Source: Paraburkholderia atlantica (GTDB taxonomy: Bacteria; Pseudomonadota; Gammaproteobacteria; Burkholderiales; Burkholderiaceae). From it: a DNA stretch of 64,000 nucleotides. The DNA lies in contig NZ_WHNQ01000028.1 of NCBI RefSeq assembly GCF_009362785.1, positions 1 to 64,000 on the forward strand, in the 5' to 3' direction. Below, piece after piece: positions 44,161 to 52,751 of the stretch; position 1 is the first letter of the stretch; the number at the start of each line of letters is the position of its first letter. Made by a program: the position numbers and the translations under genes. Under the pieces are notes generated by a model. The model did not search any database and was not told the origin of the DNA. It saw only the letters and a list, made by a program, of their open reading frames with translations.

Positions 44161-45051
44161 ATGTCCATCACTGTCCATTTCCCCGCCGAAGTCCGCGACT
44201 GGATCGCCGCCAACCTTTCGCGCGGTGTCGCGCCGCAAGCGATCGTCAACGAACTGGTGAGCCGCAACAACGCGACCGAACTCGCCGCGGCGATGGTCGA
44301 GGCGGTCGCGTCGGCGTTCGTGCACGGCATGGCGCTGCCCGGCGACAAGCTCGAAGTCGGCGGCGCGCCGCTCAGCTACCAGCCGGAGCCGCTGCGCGTG
44401 CCCGACGGTCCGCTGATCCAGCTCGGCGAGCGCAAGGTGCGCGTGCTGTCGCGGCTGCAACGGCCGGCCGCCGTGCACCTTGCCAACTTCCTGAGTGCCG
44501 ATGAATGCGAGCAGCTGATCGCACTGGCACAGCCGCGGCTCGACCGCTCGGCCGTCGTCGATCCGGTGACCGGCCGCGACGTGATCGCCACTCATCGCAG
44601 CAGTCACGGGATGTTTTTCCGTTTGGGCGAGACGCCGTTGATCGCGCGCATCGAGGCACGCATCGCGGAACTGACGGCAACGCCGGTCGAGAACGGCGAG
44701 GGCCTGCAGATGTTGCACTATGAGGAAGGCGCCGAGTCGACGCCGCACGTCGACTATCTGATGACGGGCAACGCAGCGAATCGCGAGTCAATCGCGCGCA
44801 GCGGCCAGCGCATGGGCACTCTGCTGATGTATCTGAAAGACGTGGAAGGCGGCGGTGAGACGGTGTTTCCGCAGCTCGGGTGGTCGATCGTGCCGCAGCG
44901 TGGGCATGCGCTCTACTTCGAATACGGCAATCGCTACGGAATGTGCGATCCGAGCTCGCTGCACGCGAGCACGCCGCTGCGGTCAGGGGACAAGTGGGTG
45001 GCGACCAAATGGATTCGCACGCGGCGGTTTGTGGTGCGAAAGCAGGGGTGA
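44161..45051 (+). CDS. Prolyl 4-hydroxylase-like 2-oxoglutarate/Fe(II) oxygenase
   Basis: 296 residues. The C-terminal P4Hc domain has the iron ligands H196 and D198 (TPHVDYL) and H268 (LHASTPL), with the 2-oxoglutarate Lys K278 (GDKW). VHLANFLSADECEQLIALA is the normal domain entry. An N-terminal helical region of about 95 residues precedes it, as in bacterial procollagen-type prolyl hydroxylases. The target is unknown. It is cytosolic, with no signal peptide, and monocistronic. Confidence 0.85.
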   Translation: MSITVHFPAEVRDWIAANLSRGVAPQAIVNELVSRNNATELAAAMVEAVASAFVHGMALPGDKLEVGGAPLSYQPEPLRVPDGPLIQLGERKVRVLSRLQRPAAVHLANFLSADECEQLIALAQPRLDRSAVVDPVTGRDVIATHRSSHGMFFRLGETPLIARIEARIAELTATPVENGEGLQMLHYEEGAESTPHVDYLMTGNAANRESIARSGQRMGTLLMYLKDVEGGGETVFPQLGWSIVPQRGHALYFEYGNRYGMCDPSSLHASTPLRSGDKWVATKWIRTRRFVVRKQG

Positions 45052-45350
45052 TGGGGCGGACCGGCGAGGTCCGTAGCAACGGTGATTGTGCTCGAAGAAC
45101 TCTGTTATTGCCTTCTGCACGTCAGCATATTAGTCCAAGTTTTCGTCCGCCCCCCGGTGGGTCAGAGACCAATCGGCGCTGACAAACGGAAAACTCGCAG
45201 ACATGCACGCTTCGTGGACAAAAGCACTAGCCGGCGTCGATCACTTTCGGGAAAAGCGGCTCGATGTCGCCATTTTGTTGAATGGTGATATTGGAAAATG
45301 CATCTGAAATTGAGATAGGCACAGCAAACGTGAAATATGTCAAAACGGCT
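45052..45350. other. Intergenic region before module 2
   Basis: About 300 bases with falling GC content. A small GGACCGGCGAGGTCC hairpin just after the hydroxylase stop lacks a T-run. No gene is evident. Confidence 0.4.
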
Positions 45351-45399
45351 TTATCTCGATTTAAAGTCGTTGACCGTCTCGCATTTTTCATTGTTAATT
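45351..45399 (+). promoter_or_regulatory. Promoter-like box shared with module 1
   Basis: TTATCTCGATTTAAA, three variable bases and GTTGAC repeat the box at 20554-20577 (21 of 24 positions). TTGACC could be the -35 element, with GTTAAT 17 bases on. About 110 bp separate it from the first ATG of the module. Confidence 0.5.
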
Positions 45400-45508
45400 C
45401 GTAGCTTGTGTTCAATCTGAACATACCGCGGACGGCAACCGCTGGTGCTCTTATGTGTGCTCAATGGTCTAATGGGCTGAAAGCCTGAATTGACCGATGG
45501 AGGGTCCA

Positions 45509-45783
45509 ATGTACGAAAGGATGCGCTCCGCAGAGGCGATCATTTCAGAAATGGAGGCTCGCTTTTCGGATATGTTCGAGGGATCAGATAACCGGGACCG
45601 GCGGGCCCGTTCGATGAACGGTTCACCATTAGGGATAACGACGGCGCCCCTGTACCGGATGTTCGATACCGGATTGTCGCCGAAGGCCAGGAAATCTGTA
45701 CCGGCAAGACGAACGCAGCGGGGCAGACTTCTCGCGTTACAACACAGGGTTTCAAGTTTCTCACGATTGAAGTGGAGCGCTAG
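45509..45783 (+). pseudogene. Frameshifted small protein with prealbumin-like tail (candidate adaptor)
   Basis: From the ATG at 45509 one frame reads MYERMRSAEAIISEMEARF and on to about 45592. The frame that then makes sense is one base off: GPFDERFTIRDNDGAPV, YRIVAEGQ, TGKTNAAGQTSRVTT, ending LTIEVER at the stop 45781-45783. This tail aligns with the small gene of module 1 (FDEQF, YRVRV, GVTDADGRTQR). The tail frame has a TAA at 45589 and no ATG or GTG, so a frameshift near 45592-45606 is needed. It may be real decay, a sequencing error or a recoding site. Confidence 0.55.
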
Positions 45784-45787
45784 CATA

Positions 45788-46465
45788 GTGAAGGACAGCA
45801 CCGAATGGGTAACTCTCGATGACACCGCATTTACAAACACGATTCCCGGTTCAAATAGGGACGTCACCATTAACACCGTCCCGATCTGCTCCAACATGAC
45901 CAACAAGGAGTTCCGCAGACAGGCAATGCGGGCACGGGATATTGGCGTCGAGTTGATCAAAAAGCGCATTGCGGGCCTTGCCCGTTGGGACACGAGAGAG
46001 CAGGACCGGGTGACGACCTTCTTTGCAAGTGCGGATGTACATGCAAAGAAGGTACTTTGCGAAGGGCTTCCGAGATTGCTTGCAGCGATGCAGGAACTCG
46101 AGCCGGAAAAAATTGTGCGCTGGGACAGTGAAATAAACAGGTACCTGTCGTGTGCGATCACACCAGATTCAGGCGTCAATCACGCAGCAGTCTGCAAACC
46201 AGACTCGGAAAAGCGGGTTATCGCTATTTACTCGAAGTTTTGTGGAAGTCCGTTTGCCCAGTTGTGGGGAATATGCAAGGTCAAGACGATAATCCACGAA
46301 TGTACTCACTTTACAGACACTTTTGATTCGCAAGACCACATGTATCTCGACAGCGAAGCCGGGGCGATGATCTTCGCGAGAAATAAGCCTCACCAGGCAA
46401 TTAGCAACGCAGACAGCATCGCTGGCTACATAGCAACATTCGATGGAGTAAATATCGCACCGTGA
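45788..46465 (+). CDS. Candidate metallopeptidase toxin (M35-like, HExxH)
   Basis: 225 residues starting with the GTG at 45788, four bases after the small gene. The start STEWVTLDDTAFTNTIPGS copies that of the 3D-domain toxin in module 1. The zinc site is H170-E-C-T-H174 (IIHECTHFTD), and ISNADSIAGYIATF near the C-terminus carries the Asp that serves as third ligand in lysine-specific metallo-endopeptidases. There is no signal peptide. Its stop overlaps the start of an exported protein. A peptidase delivered to other cells is the likely role; target and route are inferred. Confidence 0.65.
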   Translation: MKDSTEWVTLDDTAFTNTIPGSNRDVTINTVPICSNMTNKEFRRQAMRARDIGVELIKKRIAGLARWDTREQDRVTTFFASADVHAKKVLCEGLPRLLAAMQELEPEKIVRWDSEINRYLSCAITPDSGVNHAAVCKPDSEKRVIAIYSKFCGSPFAQLWGICKVKTIIHECTHFTDTFDSQDHMYLDSEAGAMIFARNKPHQAISNADSIAGYIATFDGVNIAP

Positions 46466-46968
46466 GTAGACATCCGATATTGCGCGGCGGCTGTCTCGCG
46501 GCATTGCTTGCCGTTTGGTTTTGCTTGGGACGCCCGGTTAATGCTTGTACTATCGGCGAGGTAGCGGCCATTGAGTTGCCATTCAACACGGTAGAGCTTT
46601 CAATGGAAAATCGGCGCGCAATCGCAGAGGCCGTGGAAGAGGCAAACAAGTGGCCTGACGTGCAGATTCAGGCGATCGTGATGGCCGGTGCATATATTGG
46701 CGAGCACGATCTTGATGTTTTGCAAGAGCGCCGCGGCGAAAACGTTCAAGCGTATTTGAGGAAGCTCGGCATCAGAAGTGAGAATATCTATATCGTGCCG
46801 AAAACTCTTACGGATGGGTTCGTGGTGAAGCGGGCTGACGGTGAACTCGCTGTCCGCCAGGTCGAAGTTGAGTTGCATCCGATCTGTAAGGATAGCTGCG
46901 CATGGATGTGTGATGATCCAAGGGTGACACCGCGCACCAAAGTTATCAACCCGTCAGCACACGACTAG
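46462..46968 (+). CDS. Exported OmpA-like protein, candidate immunity protein
   Basis: 168 residues. A GTG start overlaps the toxin stop (GTGA). The signal peptide ends near PVNAC, a possible lipobox. The mature region has the beta-alpha pattern of OmpA C-terminal-like domains: FNTVELSMENRRAIAEAVEE, QIQAIVMAGAYIGEHDLDVL and ERRGENVQAYLRKLGI. Tight coupling and periplasmic location suggest protection against the metallopeptidase. It is not similar to the immunity candidates in module 1. Confidence 0.6.
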   Translation: MSRHPILRGGCLAALLAVWFCLGRPVNACTIGEVAAIELPFNTVELSMENRRAIAEAVEEANKWPDVQIQAIVMAGAYIGEHDLDVLQERRGENVQAYLRKLGIRSENIYIVPKTLTDGFVVKRADGELAVRQVEVELHPICKDSCAWMCDDPRVTPRTKVINPSAHD

Positions 46969-46984
46969 GGGCCCCGCTTCGGCG

Positions 46985-47033
46985 CGGCCTTTCCTGCGAA
47001 AAGGCCGGAGGGTCAGAAATTTTGTATCTGACC
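46985..47033. repeat. Two inverted repeats after module 2
   Basis: CGGCCTTT/AAAGGCCG (46985-47007) and GGTCAGA/TCTGACC (47011-47033) form adjacent stem-loops. Neither has a T-run next to it. They may end the module transcript or be a remnant of an insertion border. Confidence 0.35.
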
Positions 47034-47225
47034 GTCGTATGGATTGCCGGGCATCGAGCGCATGCCCACGACAAGGCCCTCCCTCCTCCGAAGGGGGAAA
47101 TCGACTGGAGTCGGAACGGCTCGAGCAAGCCTTGGTCAGCGTCGCGCTGCTAGCCGCGGGGGGCTGCACCGCGAAGCCGGTAGCAGGGCAGGCGCGTCGA
47201 ATGGCGCGCCCTCGAAGCAGGCAAA

Positions 47226-48233
47226 TCAGAACTGCTCGATCCACGTGGCGAGGCGGTCAGCGGCGAACTCGCTACCGCGCTGCGCCGGCCGGAACGCGAT
47301 CGCATTGCCTTCGCGTGCCGGCTGCAATGCACCGTCAGTGCCGTCGAGCCACAGCAGGCTCGCCAGCCATGCCGCGTGTCCGCTCGACACCGCGTTGTTG
47401 CCCGGCTCCGCGAGAAACTCCGCGAGCGTGGCCGGCTGGTCGCACACGAGACCATCGGCTGCGCGGCGCACATTGATGCCCGCCTCCGAAAGCGCCGCGG
47501 CCAGCACCGTCAGCGCGTCGCTCGCGGTCACGCTCGCGCCGCCGTGCCGGTTACGCAGCGTGGCCAGATGCGTCACCACGGCATGACCGAACGCGCCGCT
47601 GCGGGCACTCTCGGCCGCGATCAGATCCGAGTAGTCCTGCAGCAGCCAGTCCGGCTCGGAGTTCGGCACTTCGGCGAGCACCGCCGCGGCGAGATACGTC
47701 TCGACCGGCTGGAAGCGCTCGGGCCCGATCAGCGTAGCCGACAGCGAACGCACCAGACCAATCCGCGTGGCGACCACCTGCTTTTGCAGCACGCCGAGCT
47801 TCTCGCGCACCAGCGTGTCGCGCTCCTTGCGCAGCTCGGCCAGTTCGAGCGCCTGCTTCAGCTCCATGCGCAGCGCCGTGATGTCCCACGGCTTCTTGAT
47901 GTAGCGATGGATATGGCCGAGGTTGACGGCCGCGACGGTCTGATCGATTTCCGAATACGCGGTGGTCAGAATCCGCACGACATGCGGAAAGCGCTCGCTC
48001 GCATAGCGCAGCAGCTCGTTGCCGAACTCGCCCGGCATGCGCTGGTCGGAGACGAGGACTCCGACCCTGTCGCCGTGCTCGTCGAGCAGCGCCTTGCCCT
48101 CTTCCACCGAGCCGCCAGTCAGGACCGGCGCCAGGCTTCCGATGGCACGCTGGAAGTACTTTACGGCGGTAGCTTCGTCATCGACAAAGATGATCGCCGG
48201 CGCCAACTCCTCTGTGGCTTTTGCTTCGTTCAT
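47226..48233 (-). CDS. Response regulator with unassigned C-terminal domain
   Basis: 335 residues. The receiver domain (residues 1-130) has IIFVDDEATAVKYF, the phospho-Asp in VLVSDQRMPGEFG, and the Lys of IKKPWD. A coiled-coil linker (ELRKERDTLVREKLGVLQKQ) leads to an all-helical C-terminal half that I do not recognise; it is not a DNA-binding, GGDEF, EAL or HD-GYP domain. AGGAG precedes the ATG. Its start overlaps the upstream kinase stop by one base, so it is the last of four coupled signalling genes. Confidence 0.8.
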   Translation of the reverse strand: MNEAKATEELAPAIIFVDDEATAVKYFQRAIGSLAPVLTGGSVEEGKALLDEHGDRVGVLVSDQRMPGEFGNELLRYASERFPHVVRILTTAYSEIDQTVAAVNLGHIHRYIKKPWDITALRMELKQALELAELRKERDTLVREKLGVLQKQVVATRIGLVRSLSATLIGPERFQPVETYLAAAVLAEVPNSEPDWLLQDYSDLIAAESARSGAFGHAVVTHLATLRNRHGGASVTASDALTVLAAALSEAGINVRRAADGLVCDQPATLAEFLAEPGNNAVSSGHAAWLASLLWLDGTDGALQPAREGNAIAFRPAQRGSEFAADRLATWIEQF

Positions 48234-49357
48234 CAACAACTCCTGTGCGTTTGACCTTTGATATGGGGGAAATCCAGCACTACGGTGGTGCCTCCCCCCG
48301 ACGTGGACTCGATCCTGAGTCCGCCGCCACAGGACTGCATGACACGGTTGCATAGAATCAGGCCCAAGCCGTTCCCCCCGGATTTCGCGTGCGTTGTAAT
48401 TGGGTCCGTCAACAGGCGGTCTTTGATCTCGGGCGGAATTCCAGGCCCGTTGTCGCAGATGCCGATGCTCGGGTGGGGTTCCGTCGTTACGGTAAAGCGC
48501 ACCGACGGCGACGGCACATCCGCGAGCGCGCGCAACGCGTTGGACAACAGCGACGACAGCACGAGCGCCACGCAATTCGGCTGCGTGAGCACGGCAAAGT
48601 CGCTTTCGACGTCGACCTGCACCCACGAGCGCTGCGCGGTCGTAAACGGATACGTATCGAGCAACGCCGAGATCAGCCCATGCGCGGTGCTCTCGATACG
48701 CGCCTCGTCGCCCTCCTGTTGCCGGCGACGGCCGTTGTGGACCGAGCGCCAGAACGACGACACCACCGCCATGCAGTACTGCGCGCTCTCGCGCATCGAT
48801 TTCGCGGCGCCGAGAATTTCGCCTTCGGCATCGCGCTCCGCGTCGGTGCGATCTTCGATGCTGTGCGCGTTCAACGCGATCGCAGCGAGCGGCGTGTTCA
48901 GTTCGTGCGCGATGAACGCGAGGGTTTCGTCGATCGCGATCAGACGCTGATTCTGCATCGCGCGTTCGTGGTAGCGGTCAAATGCCAGTTGCAGCGTATC
49001 GCGCACCGCCGCCGGCTTCAGCGGCTTTTCGAGGATGCGGAACACCTCGCCGGTGTTGACCGTCTGCAAGAGCATCTCGACGTCTGCGTAAGCCGTGACC
49101 AGAATCCGAACGATGTGCGGATACTCCAGCGCCACCTGGCGCAGCAGGTCGCCACCGTCGCGCCCCGGCATGCGGAAGTCCGTGACCAGCACTGCGATGC
49201 GGGCACTGTCCTGCTCGAGAATAGCGATGGCCTCGTCGCTGCTCGTCGCGAGCAGGACCTCGTAATCGGCACCGACGGTGCGCGCGAAATATTTGCACGC
49301 CAACTCTTCGTCATCGACGTAGAGAAGAGTGGGCTGTGTCTGTCGGATGTCATTCAT
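48233..49357 (-). CDS. Receiver-histidine kinase (REC-HisKA-HATPase)
   Basis: 374 residues and no membrane segment. The N-terminal receiver has LLYVDDEELACKYF, the phospho-Asp in VLVTDFRMPGRDG, and LEKPLKP. The H-box His is in FIAHELNTPLAAIALNAH, and the ATPase domain has the N-box NALRAL, the G1 box CDNGPGIPPE and the G2 box SGGNGLGLILC. A soluble kinase controlled by its own receiver, so probably an intermediate of a phosphorelay between the membrane kinase upstream and the regulator downstream. It starts nine bases after the kinase stop. Confidence 0.85.
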   Translation of the reverse strand: MNDIRQTQPTLLYVDDEELACKYFARTVGADYEVLLATSSDEAIAILEQDSARIAVLVTDFRMPGRDGGDLLRQVALEYPHIVRILVTAYADVEMLLQTVNTGEVFRILEKPLKPAAVRDTLQLAFDRYHERAMQNQRLIAIDETLAFIAHELNTPLAAIALNAHSIEDRTDAERDAEGEILGAAKSMRESAQYCMAVVSSFWRSVHNGRRRQQEGDEARIESTAHGLISALLDTYPFTTAQRSWVQVDVESDFAVLTQPNCVALVLSSLLSNALRALADVPSPSVRFTVTTEPHPSIGICDNGPGIPPEIKDRLLTDPITTHAKSGGNGLGLILCNRVMQSCGGGLRIESTSGGGTTVVLDFPHIKGQTHRSC

Positions 49358-49365
49358 GGTGTTTG

Positions 49366-50721
49366 TCAGGGCGCGGGCGACAGATCGAAACTGAATGCCG
49401 CCCAACTTCCCAGCTCACTCTCAGCAAACAGCAGGCCGCCATGGCGCTCGATCACCGCATAGCTGATCGACAGTCCGAGGCCCAGGCCCTGTCCCACTTC
49501 GCGGGTGGTAAAGAACGGTTCGAATACGCGCGCGATGTTCTCCGGCGCGATGCCCGGCCCGTTGTCTTTTACCGTCACGTGCAGGCGCTCTTCCGTCCAT
49601 CTGACGTTGACGTGAATCGCCGGCGCGGGCGTGCCCGCCTTGCGCATCGCCAGCACCGCATTCGACAGCAGGTTGATCAGCACGCCGATGATGGCCGCCT
49701 CGTCGCCCTGCACCAGCGTATCCGCGGGCAGCTCGCGCGTCACCGTGACGCCGCGCAATTCATGCCCGACGAGCCGGATCGCCGAATCGAGCGCCTTTTC
49801 GAACAGGAACGGCGTGCCCAGTTCCGCCTCGGCGCCGGGCTTGCGATACGCGAACGTCTTCAGGTCCGACACGATGTGCTGGATGCGCTGCATGCCCTGC
49901 CGCGCATCGACCAGACACTCCTGCAGCGTCGGCTCCTTCTTCGAGATCGGCTCTTCCAGCGCAACCTCGATCGCCATCAGGCAGAAGTTCACCGGATTGT
50001 TCACTTCATGCAGCAGGCCCGCCGCGAGCGTACCGATCGCGGCCATTTTTTCCTGCTGCAGCAGTTGGCCCTTGATGTCGAGCAACTGCCGATTGATCAC
50101 TTCGAGCTCGGCGTTCTTCGCGGAGACCTCCGCGTTTTTCTCGGACACCTCGGCCTTCAGGCGAAACAGCATGAAGCGCACGCGTTCGTTGAAGAACGTG
50201 TAGACCGCGCTCGCGGCCGCGGCGAACAGAAGCAGCAGAACATTGACGGTCATCGTGCCGAGCGGCACACCTCCATGCGGAGGCAACAGGCAGGCCAGCA
50301 GATACAGAAAGCAGGACAGCACGCCGAACACGAGGTTTTGCCACAAGCCGAACGGCAACGCAATCCCGGACGCGAAGATGGCCAGATTCAGGCCCATGTA
50401 GTAGGGCGACAGGACACCGTCGGTGCGCCAGATCATCCATGAAATCATCGCCTGCGGCAGGAGCAGCCAGGACAGCGTCAGCCATGGAGTGAGCCGTCGC
50501 CCCATGTCGGTGTCGAGCAAGGCGACGATACCGCCGATCATCAACGACACGAGCAGACGCGCGAGCGCGAACGACGTCTGATACTGCGGATACTGCGCGT
50601 AATCCAGCCCCACGCCGAGCAGCACGAGCGCAATCGCGGTGCACGCGCCGCCCCGGCTGAACGTGACGCGAAAGTCGGCCAGCTCGGTTTGATAGCCGCT
50701 CTGCAGGGGACTGGTAGTCAT
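49366..50721 (-). CDS. Membrane sensor histidine kinase
   Basis: About 451 residues. Six hydrophobic segments in the first 180 residues form an unrecognised membrane sensor. A coiled coil (KAEVSEKNAEVSAKNAELEV) follows, then an H-box LLHEVNNPVNFCLM (the NtrB/RegB-like HEVNNP form), and an ATPase domain with LINLLSNAVLAM, KDNGPGIAPE and GQGLGLGLSIS. The start is uncertain: ATG at 50721 has no good ribosome-binding site, and GTG 50739 or ATG 50772 are possible. The gene follows the methyltransferase closely. Confidence 0.85.
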   Translation of the reverse strand: MTTSPLQSGYQTELADFRVTFSRGGACTAIALVLLGVGLDYAQYPQYQTSFALARLLVSLMIGGIVALLDTDMGRRLTPWLTLSWLLLPQAMISWMIWRTDGVLSPYYMGLNLAIFASGIALPFGLWQNLVFGVLSCFLYLLACLLPPHGGVPLGTMTVNVLLLLFAAAASAVYTFFNERVRFMLFRLKAEVSEKNAEVSAKNAELEVINRQLLDIKGQLLQQEKMAAIGTLAAGLLHEVNNPVNFCLMAIEVALEEPISKKEPTLQECLVDARQGMQRIQHIVSDLKTFAYRKPGAEAELGTPFLFEKALDSAIRLVGHELRGVTVTRELPADTLVQGDEAAIIGVLINLLSNAVLAMRKAGTPAPAIHVNVRWTEERLHVTVKDNGPGIAPENIARVFEPFFTTREVGQGLGLGLSISYAVIERHGGLLFAESELGSWAAFSFDLSPAP

Positions 50722-50743
50722 GGACAGGGATGTCGACACGGTT

Positions 50744-52135
50744 TCAGAGGATCGTTGCTTCCGCGAACACATTCACCCCGGTCTCGTCGACGTAGAGCTT
50801 CTGGTCAGTGGAGTTGGGGGGAAGCAGCGAGCTCATGCCGCTCTCGTTCCGATAGATCAGGTACCACTCGAGCAGATGCTCCATCCCGTACTTCTCCGGA
50901 TTCGCGGAATGGACGTTGGTGACCAGCAACTGGCCGCCGGGTCGCGTGCGAGCGGCGAAGTAACTGAGCAGCCGTGCGCAGACCTTGTCCGACAGATAGT
51001 CGAACAGACCGGCGCAGTACACTGCGTCGAATTCGCGCGCGGACGGGTCGGTTGAAATCTTACGCTTGAGCAGGTCGTGCACCGACTGATGCACCATTTG
51101 CACCGAGACTCTATGGCCCGCGGCGTGCGCCGAACTCTCGATCGCGTCCTTCGTGAACGCCAGCGTTTCCTCGCTGAAGTCCACCAGTTCGAACGACAGA
51201 AGCTCCGGATGCGGATATTCACGCACGAAGCGCTGGATCTCGAAAGCGGGCCCGCAACCGACGTTGAGGATGCGGAACGGCCTGCCGGCCGCGCGCGCCG
51301 CCTCGGCCTGCCGCGTCAGGAAGTCGATCAGCAGTGTGATGCGGTTGCGGTGCGCGGTCGCGACCGCCGCCTGCAGGAACGCGGTATTGACGATCTGGAA
51401 GTAAGTGGTCGGCCCCTGCTGCGGATCGCTGAGGATCTGGTTGACCATCTCGTAGTCGCCGGCATAGCCGAGCGGCTTGGTGAACGTGCGGTAGACGAAC
51501 GGCGCGCGCAGCAGCAACGGATGCAGTGCCGATTGCGCATACGTGCGATGCACGGGTGCGATCTCCGCGTCGACGCGCTCGGCCTCTTCCTCGAGACGGT
51601 CGAGGAAGAACTTGATCTTGAGCATGATCGGCGTGGCGAGCTCGTAGAACAGGTCCTCGCGCAGCCTGCCGCCTTCGGTCTTCGGCAAGCTCTCGGTCAG
51701 GTCGACCTGCTCCACCCAGCGCGACACTTCCGACAGGAATGCGCGCATCTCGTTCACGACGATCTGATAGTCGCGGCGGATATTGAAGCGCGCGTCCCAG
51801 TCGCTAATAAAGAGTTCTGCTTCCCGCCCGACCGACTTCGCCTCATTAGGCAGAACGCTAAGTTCGCGCCATTCGTCGATAAGTGCCAGTGAAACCACCG
51901 CGGTCAGACCGGTGTTCACCAGACTCACCACCACTGCCTTGCCGAGATAGGCATTCTTGGTGCCCATGCGCACGCTCAGCTCGCTTAACACCTCGCTGAC
52001 CTGCACGATGGAATAGGGGTTATAGACCTCCATGACCAAAGACTTTCTCTGGAGGTTAATGATCGTCCCACGCACATGCTCGCGCTGCGAGTTGCGGAAG
52101 CTGACCACCGGGTCGATTTGCGTTTGAGAGTACAC
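50744..52135 (-). CDS. Class I SAM methyltransferase with PilZ-like N-terminus
   Basis: 463 residues from the GTG at 52135. Residues 1-90 look like a PilZ-type beta-barrel (FRNSQREHVRGTIINLQRKS, VVVSLVNTG), though the c-di-GMP residues are not all clear. A helical middle (about 100-240) contains FYELATPIMLKIKFFLDRLE. The C-terminal SAM domain has motif I ILNVGCGPAFEIQ, then LSFELVDFSEETL and FDAVYCAGLFDYLSD. It is first in the signalling operon and may be its input or output protein. Substrate unknown. Confidence 0.75.
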   Translation of the reverse strand: MYSQTQIDPVVSFRNSQREHVRGTIINLQRKSLVMEVYNPYSIVQVSEVLSELSVRMGTKNAYLGKAVVVSLVNTGLTAVVSLALIDEWRELSVLPNEAKSVGREAELFISDWDARFNIRRDYQIVVNEMRAFLSEVSRWVEQVDLTESLPKTEGGRLREDLFYELATPIMLKIKFFLDRLEEEAERVDAEIAPVHRTYAQSALHPLLLRAPFVYRTFTKPLGYAGDYEMVNQILSDPQQGPTTYFQIVNTAFLQAAVATAHRNRITLLIDFLTRQAEAARAAGRPFRILNVGCGPAFEIQRFVREYPHPELLSFELVDFSEETLAFTKDAIESSAHAAGHRVSVQMVHQSVHDLLKRKISTDPSAREFDAVYCAGLFDYLSDKVCARLLSYFAARTRPGGQLLVTNVHSANPEKYGMEHLLEWYLIYRNESGMSSLLPPNSTDQKLYVDETGVNVFAEATIL

Positions 52136-52751
52136 GGTATTAGTACCTGAGGAATCCGGGAACGCAGCAGGGTGTTGGAGAAGTCCAGTGAATGGCTGCC
52201 GCACGCACGACACCAGCGACAAGTCGTGGACGCGTTTCAGACCAAAATTGAGCTGGAAACACCAAAGCCCTTTGCCAGAATGGCTCCAGCGGCTTGCAGT
52301 GTAACATCAACAGGTTCAATTCTCACTGAGGTTAAATTCAGGTCGAAACGTATACGCAAGGTTTTCTTGCGAGCATGTCCATGCTATAGAAAAACCGTTT
52401 TTGCAAAAAATAATTTGGAACGAGTTGGCGACCGCGCGGGCGCAAGCGCCGACAATTCGTTTCTCGACAAAGACTTGCAATTGCATTGCCACGACGGCGA
52501 CACGATCCGCTATAGCGGGGGTGCGTTACTTGTGCGTTTCTGATCTATGCCCTTTGGATAGACTGGCGCTTTGACGCAATACCGTTTCGAGACTCGAAAC
52601 GATGTGAAATGAAACCGCAATTGATGCTTCGTGCATTCGCCGAATAAGCTTTTTTTGTTTTAACGCAATTCGCGTCCGGTGCGGCAAACGTTTCTCTTTC
52701 AACTTCGACGCGAGTGCCGCCGACCATCGAGCGGCGCTCGCACTCGTTGAG
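52136..52751. other. Intergenic region upstream of the signalling operon
   Basis: About 615 bases, AT-rich around 52380-52420 (runs of A and T). It lies between the methyltransferase start and the DUF2000 stop. I see no gene, tRNA or clear terminator. The leftward promoter of the signalling operon should be here. Confidence 0.4.

Noticed and set aside
52172..52543. 123-codon frame in the gap before the DUF2000 gene
   Set aside because: No similarity to known proteins, no ribosome-binding site, and it lies in an AT-rich promoter-type region.
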